A stretch of DNA of 64,000 nucleotides. Source: an uncultured Albidovulum sp. (GTDB lineage Bacteria; Pseudomonadota; Alphaproteobacteria; Rhodobacterales; Rhodobacteraceae). A program made the translations under genes and the position numbers. Numbering within the stretch: the first letter of the stretch is position 1; each line of letters begins with the position of its first letter. Location: assembly GCA_913064775.1 (NCBI GenBank), contig CAJYAD010000002.1:1-64000 (forward strand). Direction: 5' to 3'. Below are positions 25,480-32,844 of the stretch, one piece after another. The notes beneath the pieces are model-generated. The model ran no database searches. It saw only the letters and a program-made list of their open reading frames with translations, and was not told the DNA's origin.

Positions 25480-27054
25480 ATGATTCAGGGCAGCGAAAGC
25501 TATCTTGTCAGCCTGCTGGGGCCCGCAACGGCGGGGGCCGTTGTATCGCTTGCGATCGTGCTGATGATTGTGCTTCTGGCCCGCTCGGCCTTGGGCCATC
25601 GCCGCCAACTGCTAACGATCCGCGAGCAGGAGGACGCCCTGACGCTGCAGCGCAAGGCGGCGGACATTCATGCCATGGTCAAGATCGTCGGCGGCGACGG
25701 GCGCATCCTCTATGTCAACGACAATCTGATCCAGACCACCGGTTATTCGGTTGAGGAACTGCACGGCCGCCCCGCGGGCGAGGTGTTCCTGGACGAGGAT
25801 CCGCACGTCGCCACCGAGATGTGGGAGACGCTGCGCCGCGGCGATGTCTGGGCCGGGGACAACAAGCTGCACCGTCGACGTGGCCCGGCGATCTGGGTCA
25901 AGATCACCGCCGTTCCCAAAATGGACCGCAACGGCACCCTGGAGAAGGTGATCACGATCTACACCGACATCACCGATGCAAAGCTGCGCCAGCAGGAAGG
26001 CCCCTTGCGCGCGATGTTCGACCGCCTTCAGGATGAGGTGTACATCTTTTCGGTCGACGATCTGCGGCTGCACTACCTGAACAAGCGGGCGCGATCCAAC
26101 CTGGGCTGGGACCGGGTCAACTACCGCAGCCATTACCTCGCGGAAACCTCCGGCGGTTTCGACGAAACCAAGTTCCGCGAACGCGTCGTGCCGCTTCTGG
26201 CCGGCGAGGTCGAGGCGGTGATCTACGAATCGAGCCTCCATGGCCGCCCGGTCGAGATCAACCTGCAGCTTGACGAAAGCGTGGTGGGCGAGGCCCGCTT
26301 CGTGGCGGTGGTGCGCGATATTTCGCAGCGCAAGCAGGTCGAACAGGCGCGGGCCGACTTTGTCGCGACGGTCACGCATGAATTGCGCGCCCCGATGACC
26401 TCGATCAAGGGGGCGATGAAGCTGGTGGCCTCGGGGGCGACCGGTCCGATTCCCGACAAGCCCAGCCAGATGATCGATCTGGCGCTGCGCAACGTCGACC
26501 GCTTGCTGCTGCTGATCAACGACCTGCTGGATCTGGAAAAGCTCGACAACGCCCAGACCGAAATCCGCCGCGACCCGGTCGATCTGGCGGAGCTGATCGA
26601 TGACGCCATCGCGCATAACATGGGCTACGCGCAGGAATACGGCGTCTCCTTCGCCGCGCTGCCCGGGATACCCACCTCGTTGCAGATCGTCGGCGATCGC
26701 GACCGGCTGATGCAGGTCCTGACCAATTTGATGTCCAATGCCGCCAAGTTCTCGGAAGCCGGCGGTGTGGTCGAGGTCGGGCTGGAAGACCGGGGCGACG
26801 AGGCGCGCATCACCGTTTCCGACCACGGCATCGGCATTCCCGAAGATGCCCAGTCGCGGCTGTTCGAGCGTTTCGTGCAGGCCGAGACCACGGAACACAA
26901 GAAGCGCAAGGGCACAGGTCTGGGCCTGTCGATCGTGAAATCGATCGTCGAGCGCCACGGCGGGCGTGTCGATTTCTTCAGCACACCCGGTGTCGGCACG
27001 ACCTTTGTGGTAGATTTGCCCAAGGCATCGGAAGAGATGAGCCGCGCAGCATAG
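25480..27054 (+). CDS. Single-TM PAS-PAS sensor histidine kinase
   Basis: 524 aa from the ATG at 25480, chosen because AGGAG lies 7 bases before it; a GTG three bases earlier is less likely. One N-terminal membrane helix (about 12-32, VVSLAIVLMIVLLA), a PAS9-type domain with ILYVNDNLIQTTGYS and a following PAC motif, a second PAS, HisKA with H300 (VTHELRAPM), and an HATPase (LTNLMSNAAKF, SDHGIGIP, KGTGLGLSIV). The periplasmic part is almost absent, so sensing is through the PAS domains. A 142-base gap before it contains the palindrome TTTTCGAAAA (25355-25364), a possible separate promoter. Third kinase of the block. Confidence 0.9.
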   Translation: MIQGSESYLVSLLGPATAGAVVSLAIVLMIVLLARSALGHRRQLLTIREQEDALTLQRKAADIHAMVKIVGGDGRILYVNDNLIQTTGYSVEELHGRPAGEVFLDEDPHVATEMWETLRRGDVWAGDNKLHRRRGPAIWVKITAVPKMDRNGTLEKVITIYTDITDAKLRQQEGPLRAMFDRLQDEVYIFSVDDLRLHYLNKRARSNLGWDRVNYRSHYLAETSGGFDETKFRERVVPLLAGEVEAVIYESSLHGRPVEINLQLDESVVGEARFVAVVRDISQRKQVEQARADFVATVTHELRAPMTSIKGAMKLVASGATGPIPDKPSQMIDLALRNVDRLLLLINDLLDLEKLDNAQTEIRRDPVDLAELIDDAIAHNMGYAQEYGVSFAALPGIPTSLQIVGDRDRLMQVLTNLMSNAAKFSEAGGVVEVGLEDRGDEARITVSDHGIGIPEDAQSRLFERFVQAETTEHKKRKGTGLGLSIVKSIVERHGGRVDFFSTPGVGTTFVVDLPKASEEMSRAA

Positions 27055-27112
27055 CATTGCGCGGAAAACTGTGCCATGCCACGCGCGAACGCATCTGCAG
27101 ATGGGGGAGTAC

Positions 27113-27493
27113 ATGTCGGAATTGCCGAAGATACTGCATGTCGAGGATGATCCCGACATCCGTGAGATTGCGCTGATGGCGCTTGAGGTCGTCGGCGGGC
27201 TCGACGTGGACCAATGCGCCTCGGGGGCCGACGCGCTGGAACGAGCGCCCGGTATCGCACCTGGCCTGCTGCTTCTGGACGTGATGATGCCGGGCATGAG
27301 CGGCGACGAAACCCTGACCGCGCTGCGCAAGATGCCGCAATTTGCCGACACACCGGCGATCTTCATGACCGCCAAGGCGCAGTTGTCCGAGGTCGATCGC
27401 CTCAAGCAACTCGGCGCGTTGGATGTGATCACCAAACCCTTCGATCCGATGACCCTGGCCGATCAGATCCTGAAGATCTGGCAGAGCCGCTGA
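27113..27493 (+). CDS. Single-domain response regulator of the phosphorelay block
   Basis: 126 aa from the ATG at 27113, which has GGGGG(A)G just upstream; an earlier ATG at 27101 is also possible. A complete canonical receiver: acidic E11-D12-D13 (VEDDPD), phospho-acceptor D56 (LLLDVMMPGMSG), T86 (IFMTAKA), K108 (ITKPFDP). No output domain. Fifty-eight bases downstream of kinase 3, so probably its co-transcribed partner. Such CheY/SpoF-like proteins carry phosphate to an Hpt, and an Hpt gene lies 1.3 kb downstream. Confidence 0.9.
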   Translation: MSELPKILHVEDDPDIREIALMALEVVGGLDVDQCASGADALERAPGIAPGLLLLDVMMPGMSGDETLTALRKMPQFADTPAIFMTAKAQLSEVDRLKQLGALDVITKPFDPMTLADQILKIWQSR

Positions 27494-27741
27494 GCGCGCT
27501 CCGGGGGCGATGGCTTCGGGCCCGGGGGAACCCGCCGAAGGTCCCCCTGCGTCGCCGGATGCCGTAGGGGAAAGCCGGGGCACCAACCCCGAAATGAGTT
27601 AACGCCAGCTTAACAAGAACTTACCAAATCCCTGCATTCGCCCAAATCTTGCCGTTTTCGAGCTCTACTTCCTTAAGTTGACAGGCGTTCCCCGCGATGG
27701 CCGCGGGATCGACGGGCGCCGCAACAAAGGTGTGGTGGGAC
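27494..27741. promoter_or_regulatory. Promoter region of the receiver-GGDEF/Hpt pair
   Basis: The 248-base gap splits the block into two likely transcription units. Its first half is GC-rich with hairpin potential (27505-27590) and could end the upstream unit. The second half is AT-rich and contains the phased CtrA half-sites; the downstream start lies about 115 bases after them. Confidence 0.55.
27599..27625 (+). promoter_or_regulatory. CtrA-type site with three phased half-sites
   Basis: TTAA-N7-TTAAC (27599-27614) matches the full CtrA consensus exactly, and a third half-site TTACC follows at 27621-27625, again with a 7-base spacer. All three are thus spaced 11 bases, on one face of the helix. 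The site lies upstream of the receiver-GGDEF gene and the Hpt gene, which suggests direct control by the CtrA master regulator. Confidence 0.65.
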
Positions 27742-28734
27742 ATGCGTATTCTGGCAGTCGATGACGACGATCTGATCCTGGAAGTGCTGACCGAGGCCAT
27801 GGCCGCGAACGGGCATGACGGGGTGGCGACGGCGAGTTCCGCTGAAGTGGCCTGCCGCCTGATCGACAATGCGGCCGAGCCTTTCGACTGCTTCTTGCTG
27901 GATATCCAGATGCCCGAGGTCACCGGGATCGAGCTGTGTCGCGCGATCCGCCGGATGCCGCAACACGCACTGACGCCGATCATCATGGTCACGGCGATGT
28001 CCGAGCGTCAGTATATCAATGCCGCCTTCGCCGCTGGCGCCACCGATTACGTGACCAAGCCCTTCGATGCGCTGGAACTGGGCGCGCGCGTCGGCATGGC
28101 CGAGCGTCTGGTGCTGGAGCAGTCGCGCGCCAAGTCCACCAGCGCCGAGGTCGCCGAGATGCGGGCCGAGCTGGAGGGGCAGCGCCACGTCGCCTTTTCC
28201 GAACCGCTCGTCATCGAGGGCGTCGACGGGGCGATCGGGCTGGTGAACCTGGAAAACTACCTGCTGCAGCTGTCGCGTGGCGGGCTCTTCGCCACCAATA
28301 TCTTCGCGATCAAGCTGGCCGAGGCCGAAAGCCTTTACGCCCGCACCACGCCCTCGGATTTCCGCTACACGCTGGCTGATGCCGCCGAAGCGATCGCCAC
28401 CGCCGTCTCGACGCGCGAATTCTTCATCTCCTATGCCGGCGGCGGCGTCTTCGTCGCGGCGGTCCACGGCCGCGAGATCGAAAGTCGCGACTATTTCGAG
28501 GATGTCGCCAACGTCGCCCTCTATGAGATGGACCCGTCCGATTCCAAGGGCCGCCGGCTGGAACTGCGCCTGCATTTCGGTGAACCGGTCCGGGTCGGGA
28601 TGCTGCGGTCGGGATCGGCCGCGGTCGAGGCGCTCTATGTCGCGATCGAGCGGATCGAGGACAGCCTGCGCGACAAGGCGGTGCGAAAACCCCAACATGG
28701 CAAGGCGCCCTGGTTGAAGATGCTGGTAAGTTGA
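27742..28734 (+). CDS. Response regulator with a degenerate GGDEF-like output domain
   Basis: 330 aa from the ATG at 27742. Residues 1-122 are a canonical receiver (D7-D9, phospho-acceptor D54 in LLDIQMPEVTG, T84, K106 in VTKPFDA). A helical linker (about 123-150) leads to a domain of about 160 residues with the alpha/beta pattern of diguanylate cyclases. The position of GGDEF reads AGGGVF (residues 232-237, in ISYAGGGVFVAAV), and the first metal-binding Asp of the family is not found in the preceding strand (IFAIKLAEAE). Catalysis is therefore unlikely; it may bind c-di-GMP/GTP or a partner. The GGDEF homology is my own reading. Probably co-transcribed with the Hpt gene 49 bases downstream. 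Confidence 0.8.
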   Translation: MRILAVDDDDLILEVLTEAMAANGHDGVATASSAEVACRLIDNAAEPFDCFLLDIQMPEVTGIELCRAIRRMPQHALTPIIMVTAMSERQYINAAFAAGATDYVTKPFDALELGARVGMAERLVLEQSRAKSTSAEVAEMRAELEGQRHVAFSEPLVIEGVDGAIGLVNLENYLLQLSRGGLFATNIFAIKLAEAESLYARTTPSDFRYTLADAAEAIATAVSTREFFISYAGGGVFVAAVHGREIESRDYFEDVANVALYEMDPSDSKGRRLELRLHFGEPVRVGMLRSGSAAVEALYVAIERIEDSLRDKAVRKPQHGKAPWLKMLVS

Positions 28735-28783
28735 CGTCGGGCCCCGGCGTTTCCCCAGCCAGCATGAACAGGAGTAGCGTAGG

Positions 28784-29113
28784 ATGGGCATGATGACGAT
28801 GGATCTGGCGCAACAGCGGATCGAGGAGAAGCTTCGCGCGATGCGTCCGAAGTTCGTCGCGCAGGTGACCGATCGTCTGGCGCGGCTAGAAGATCTGCGC
28901 GAGGTCTATCTTGCGCTGCCAGAGGATGACGAAGTGCGCGAAGAGCTGGTCTACGGCGCCCACAAGCTGGCGGGCGTGGCTGGCATGTTCGGGGCGCCCG
29001 AACTGGGCATTCTGGCGCGCGCGGCCGAGATTGCCCTGGGCAGCGATGCGCCCGATGCGCTGGATCGGCTTGACGATTTGCTGGGCGAGATGGCCCTGAT
29101 CGCAAGCGATTGA
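28784..29113 (+). CDS. Histidine phosphotransfer (Hpt) protein
   Basis: 109 aa, all helical, with the Hpt signature YGAHKLAGVAGMFG (phospho-acceptor H60, then K and the small residues that pack the bundle). AGGAG precedes the start. Stand-alone Hpt proteins pass phosphate between receivers. Here it follows a receiver-only protein and a receiver-GGDEF protein, so it could link both; the upstream pseudo-receiver could only bind it without transfer. Last gene of the block, followed by a strong terminator. Confidence 0.88.
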   Translation: MGMMTMDLAQQRIEEKLRAMRPKFVAQVTDRLARLEDLREVYLALPEDDEVREELVYGAHKLAGVAGMFGAPELGILARAAEIALGSDAPDALDRLDDLLGEMALIASD

Positions 29114-29156
29114 TCGACAAGAATTACTGATCGTTCCCTCGGTCAGTCAAGAAAGG

Positions 29157-29178
29157 AAGGGCGCCTTCGGGCGTCCTT
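29157..29178 (+). terminator. Intrinsic terminator of the phosphorelay block
   Basis: A stem of 9 bp with one G-T pair (AAGGGCGCC/GGCGTCCTT), closed by a UUCG tetraloop and followed by a T-rich tail (TTTCCCTTTCC). It lies 43 bases after the Hpt stop and is the clearest intrinsic terminator in the window. Confidence 0.8.
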
Positions 29179-29247
29179 TTCCCTTTCCGGGCGCCTGCCG
29201 CGTCGGCGTCGCGACCCCGCCGCCGAACCCCGCGTCGGGCGCGCCGA

Positions 29248-29553
29248 TCAGTTCACATCGTAGCTGTGGCGCAGTTTTCCGGTGGTGCCGTCGAATACCA
29301 GGATCTTTCCGGCCTGTGTCACCACCGCGATCCAGCCCTTTCCCTGGGTGATCGCCTCGGCCCGCGCGCCGGGCGGCAATTTCAGCGCCGCCGGCACCAC
29401 CAGATCGGCGCCGGATTTCGGCACACGGATGACAAGCAGCACCACGATCGATATGAGACCCGCAATCATGGTGATCATCAGCACGATCACCAGCCCCTTC
29501 AACAGCCGTAGCGAGGGCGGAAGCTCGTCGCCCGGTATCGGAGCGTTGTTCAT
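29248..29553 (-). CDS. DUF6476 family small membrane protein
   Basis: 101 aa. A short N-terminal cytoplasmic segment (PPSLRLLKGLVI), one long hydrophobic helix (about 21-43) and a periplasmic mini-domain with ITQGKGWIAVVTQAGKILVF, which fits DUF6476, a Rhodobacteraceae family of unknown role. Its ribosome site AGGAGG is excellent. The ATG at 29553 overlaps, on opposite strands, the ATG of the pseudouridine synthase gene (29552). Confidence 0.72.
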   Translation of the reverse strand: MNNAPIPGDELPPSLRLLKGLVIVLMITMIAGLISIVVLLVIRVPKSGADLVVPAALKLPPGARAEAITQGKGWIAVVTQAGKILVFDGTTGKLRHSYDVN

Positions 29554-30601
29554 GTCGCCCTCCTCTCGCGTGGTGCAGTTTCAGATCGGGCCGCAGCCCC
29601 CGGAACGTCTTGATAAGGCGCTGGCGCGCGATGTGCCAGAGGCGGCGGCGCTGTCGCGTTCGCGCCTGATGCGGCTGATCGCCGAGGGCGCGGTGCAGGT
29701 GAACGGCGCGGTGGCGACCGATGCCAAGGCCCGGGTGGCCGAAGGCGATGCCGTCGAGGTGACCGTGGGCGAGGCCGCCGAGGTCCAGACCCGCCCCCAG
29801 CCGATCGCGCTGGATGTCGTCTGGGAGGATGGCGACCTGATCGTGGTGAACAAGCCCGCCGGCATGGTCGTGCATCCCGCGCCCGGCAGCCCCGACGGCA
29901 CGCTGGTCAACGCGCTCTTGCACCATTGCGGCGATACCCTGTCGGGCATCGGCGGCGAAAAGCGCCCCGGCATCGTGCACCGCATCGACAAGGACACCTC
30001 GGGCTTGCTGGTCGTGGCGAAATCCGACCGCGCGCATCACGGGCTGGCGGCGCAGTTCGAGGCCCACAGCGCGATGCGACGTTACCTGGCGCTGGCCCAC
30101 GGCGTGCCCGATGCCGCCGACCCGCGGCTGCGCGGATTGCCCGGCGTCAGCTTTGAAGCCGGCAACATCCTGAAGATCGCCACCCGGCTTGGCCGCCACC
30201 GCACCGACCGCCAGCGCCAGGCGGTGCTGGCCGCGGGCGGGCGCCATGCGGTGACGCGGGCGCGGGTGGTGGAAAGCTTCGGCACGCCGGGGCAGGCGGC
30301 GCTGCTGGAGTGCTGGCTTGAGACCGGGCGCACCCATCAGATCCGCGTCCACCTTGCCCATGCCGGCCACGGGCTGATCGGCGATCCGGTCTACGGCGGC
30401 CGACGCAAGCTGTCGCCCCAGGCGCTGGGGCCGGGGGGCGCGGCGGCGGTGGCGGCCGCGCAGGCCTTCCCGCGCCAGGCGCTGCACGCGGCAACGCTGG
30501 GCTTCACCCACCCGGTCAGCGGGGCGGATCTGTCCTTCGCCGCGCCCCTGCCGGCCGATATAAATGCGCTGATCGAAGCATTTCGGTTAAAATCGGAATG
30601 A
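29552..30601 (+). CDS. rluD: RluA/RluD-family rRNA pseudouridine synthase
   Basis: 349 aa from the ATG at 29552 (GGAG 8 bases before it). An N-terminal S4 RNA-binding domain (SRSRLMRLIAEGAVQVNG), then the catalytic domain with VVNKPAGMVVHPA, the active-site HRIDKDTSGLLVVAK (Asp of RIDKDTSG), and GRTHQIRVHLAHAGHGLIGD. The family converts specific uridines in 23S rRNA to pseudouridine; RluD (helix 69) is the closest type but RluC is not excluded. It runs towards rpoH with a 143-base gap. Confidence 0.9.
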   Translation: MSPSSRVVQFQIGPQPPERLDKALARDVPEAAALSRSRLMRLIAEGAVQVNGAVATDAKARVAEGDAVEVTVGEAAEVQTRPQPIALDVVWEDGDLIVVNKPAGMVVHPAPGSPDGTLVNALLHHCGDTLSGIGGEKRPGIVHRIDKDTSGLLVVAKSDRAHHGLAAQFEAHSAMRRYLALAHGVPDAADPRLRGLPGVSFEAGNILKIATRLGRHRTDRQRQAVLAAGGRHAVTRARVVESFGTPGQAALLECWLETGRTHQIRVHLAHAGHGLIGDPVYGGRRKLSPQALGPGGAAAVAAAQAFPRQALHAATLGFTHPVSGADLSFAAPLPADINALIEAFRLKSE

Positions 30602-30675
30602 ACGGGCGACGGAATCCCCTCGCGCTTTCGTATAAACACTTGTCGGACCCGAACGCGGGCTTGGGGCGTTCTTGG

Positions 30676-30703
30676 GTTGAAACGAGGGCCTGACGCCCCT
30701 AGT
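30676..30703 (+). promoter_or_regulatory. Candidate sigma-32-type promoter upstream of rpoH
   Basis: GTTGAAA and CCCCTAGT are separated by 13 bases, close to the heat-shock pattern CTTGAAA-N11-16-CCCCATnT. It ends 41 bases before the rpoH start, so rpoH could be partly self-regulated. The -10 match is imperfect. Confidence 0.35.
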
Positions 30704-30744
30704 TCGGTTTGATTTCGCCGCGTGGCGGCATGAGGGAGATGTGA

Positions 30745-31638
30745 ATGGCGAGCTATACCAACCTTCCGGCGCCGTCCCCCGAACAGGGGATGAACCGCTA
30801 CCTGCAGGAGATCCGCAAGTTCCCGATGCTGGAGCCCGAGCAGGAATACATGCTGGCCAAGCGCTGGACCGAGAACAAGGATACCGATGCGGCGCATCAG
30901 CTTGTCACCTCGCATCTGCGGCTGGCCGCCAAGATCGCCATGGGCTACCGCGGCTATGGCCTGCCCCAGGCCGAGGTGATTTCCGAGGCCAACGTCGGCC
31001 TGATGCAGGCGGTGAAGCGCTTTGACCCGGAGCGGGGCTTTCGGCTGGCCACCTATGCGATGTGGTGGATCCGGGCCTCGATTCAAGAATATATCCTGCG
31101 GTCCTGGTCGCTGGTGAAGCTGGGCACGACCTCGGCGCAGAAGAAGCTGTTCTTCAACCTGCGCAAGGCCAAGGCCCGCATCGGCGCGCTGGAAGACGGC
31201 GACCTGCGCCCCGAGAACGTCACCCGGATCGCGACCGACCTGAACGTGTCAGAGGACGAGGTGGTGTCGATGAACCGCCGGCTGTCGGGCGGGGATGCCT
31301 CGCTCAACGCCACCGTGGGCAGCGAGGACGGCTCGGCCCAGTGGCAGGACTGGCTGGAGGATCTGGATGCCGACCAGGCATCGGCCTATGCCGAACGCGA
31401 CGAGCTGGAGGCGCGGCGCGAATTGCTGGTCACGGCGATGGATGTGCTGAATGAGCGCGAGAAGGACATCTTGATGCAGCGCCGGCTGAAGGATCAGCCG
31501 GTGACGCTGGAAGAGTTGTCGGTGCAATATGACGTGAGCCGCGAGCGCATCCGTCAGATCGAGGTGCGCGCCTTCGAGAAGCTGCAAAAGCGGATGCGCG
31601 AGCTGGCCGCCGGCAAGGGTATGCTGGTCGAGAGCTGA
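30745..31638 (+). CDS. rpoH: Heat-shock sigma factor RpoH (sigma-32)
   Basis: 297 aa. Sigma-70 regions in order: 1.2 (MNRYLQEIRKFPML), 2.1-2.4 (AHQLVTSHLRLAAKIAMGYR through FRLATYAMWWIRASIQEYIL), the RpoH box (QKKLFFNLRKAKA), region 3, and 4.2 (LEELSVQYDVSRERIRQIE). The RpoH box separates it from RpoD and other alternative factors. It directs RNA polymerase to chaperone and protease genes. Many Rhodobacteraceae have two copies, RpoHI and RpoHII; length and sequence fit either and I cannot decide. It is followed by its own hairpin terminator. Confidence 0.94.
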   Translation: MASYTNLPAPSPEQGMNRYLQEIRKFPMLEPEQEYMLAKRWTENKDTDAAHQLVTSHLRLAAKIAMGYRGYGLPQAEVISEANVGLMQAVKRFDPERGFRLATYAMWWIRASIQEYILRSWSLVKLGTTSAQKKLFFNLRKAKARIGALEDGDLRPENVTRIATDLNVSEDEVVSMNRRLSGGDASLNATVGSEDGSAQWQDWLEDLDADQASAYAERDELEARRELLVTAMDVLNEREKDILMQRRLKDQPVTLEELSVQYDVSRERIRQIEVRAFEKLQKRMRELAAGKGMLVES

Positions 31639-31649
31639 GGCGGGCGCGG

Positions 31650-31679
31650 CCCGGGACGGGGCCCCATACCCGCCCCGGG
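31650..31679 (+). terminator. rpoH terminator hairpin
   Basis: CCCGGGACGGG pairs with CCCGCCCCGGG with one mismatch around an 8-base loop, 12 bases after the rpoH stop. The tail is TCCTTGG, so T-content is modest. Confidence 0.55.
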
Positions 31680-31778
31680 TCCTTGGCAACCAGTCCCGCC
31701 GCCCGCCACGGCCTTTTGCAGGTGGCCGCTTGCGGGCGGCCTCTTGCAGGCGGGGCGCGGGGCGGCTAACCCCCGGAT

Positions 31779-32714
31779 ATGGGCATCGAACTTCCCCCCG
31801 TGCGAGGCACGCTGACGCCGAACCGGCCGCTGGCCGATCTTACTTGGCTGCGGGTCGGCGGCCCGGCGGATTGGCTGTTCCAGCCCGCCGATCTGGATGA
31901 TCTGCGCGCCTTCCTGGCCGCGCTGCCGGCGCAGGTGGCGCTCTTTCCCATGGGCGTCGGTTCCAACCTGATCGTGCGTGACGGCGGGCTGCGGGCGGTG
32001 GTGATCCGGCTGGGGCGCGGCTTCAACGGGATTGAGGTCGCGGGCGATACGGTGCGCGCCGGGGCCGCAGCGCTGGACGCCCATGTCGCGCGGCGCGCGG
32101 CTGCGGAAGGCATCGACCTGACCTTCCTGCGCACCATCCCCGGCAGCATCGGCGGCGCGGTGCGCATGAACGCAGGCTGCTATGGCCGCTATCTGGCGGA
32201 TATCTGCCGCTCGGTCACCTGCGTTACCCGCGACGGCGATCTGGTCGAGCGCAGCCCCGAAGAGATGGCCTTTGCCTACCGCCAATCCGACCTGCCCGAA
32301 GGCTGGGTGATCGTCGCCGCTACGCTGCGCGGCCCGCGCGCCACCCCCGAGGCGCTGGAGGCCGCGATGGCCGACCAGCTTGCCCGCCGCGACGCCAGCC
32401 AGCCGACCAAGGAGCGCAGCGCCGGCTCGACCTTCCGCAATCCGGCGGGGTTTTCCTCAACCGGGCGGGACGACGACGTGCACGATCTGAAGGCCTGGCG
32501 GCTGATCGACGCGGCCGGCCTGCGCGGCGCCCGGAAGGGTGGGGCGCAGATGTCGGAAAAGCACCCCAACTTCCTGCTCAACACCGGTGGCGCAACCGCC
32601 GCAGAGCTGGAGGGATTGGGCGAGGAAGTTCGAAAAAAGGTTTTCCAACAATCGGGTCTGTTGCTAGAGTGGGAAATCAAACGGGTCGGTGATACGGCCC
32701 CCGGGGACGGCTGA
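31779..32714 (+). CDS. murB: UDP-N-acetylenolpyruvoylglucosamine reductase
   Basis: 311 aa. An FAD-binding PCMH fold with [13 protein letters not shown] and [17 protein letters not shown], then the MurB domain with the catalytic serine in [10 protein letters not shown] and the glutamate in [11 protein letters not shown]. It reduces UDP-GlcNAc-enolpyruvate to UDP-MurNAc for peptidoglycan. First gene of the cell-wall/division block here; in most alphaproteobacteria murG and murC precede it, but here the upstream neighbour is rpoH. Confidence 0.96.
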   Translation: MGIELPPVRGTLTPNRPLADLTWLRVGGPADWLFQPADLDDLRAFLAALPAQVALFPMGVGSNLIVRDGGLRAVVIRLGRGFNGIEVAGDTVRAGAAALDAHVARRAAAEGIDLTFLRTIPGSIGGAVRMNAGCYGRYLADICRSVTCVTRDGDLVERSPEEMAFAYRQSDLPEGWVIVAATLRGPRATPEALEAAMADQLARRDASQPTKERSAGSTFRNPAGFSSTGRDDDVHDLKAWRLIDAAGLRGARKGGAQMSEKHPNFLLNTGGATAAELEGLGEEVRKKVFQQSGLLLEWEIKRVGDTAPGDG

Positions 32715-32747
32715 GCACCGCACCCGCGAGATAACAACGGGCCGGAC

Positions 32748-32825
32748 CCCGCGGATAAGCGCGGGCCAGCCGGCCGGAGACGGGCCAAAATGGCCCTTGA
32801 GGCAGTAACGAGGGGCTCAAGCCCC
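32748..32825 (+). promoter_or_regulatory. Three successive hairpins between murB and ddl
   Basis: CCCGCG-GATAAG-CGCGGG (32748-32765), GGGCCA-AAA-TGGCCC (32782-32796) and GGGGC-TCAA-GCCCC (32812-32825) are all perfect and lie within 78 bases, ending 19 bases before the ddl GTG. No T-runs follow. They may set the murB/ddl expression ratio, or act as RNA processing sites. Confidence 0.5.
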
Positions 32826-32844
32826 CGTCAGGACAGGTGCAGAG

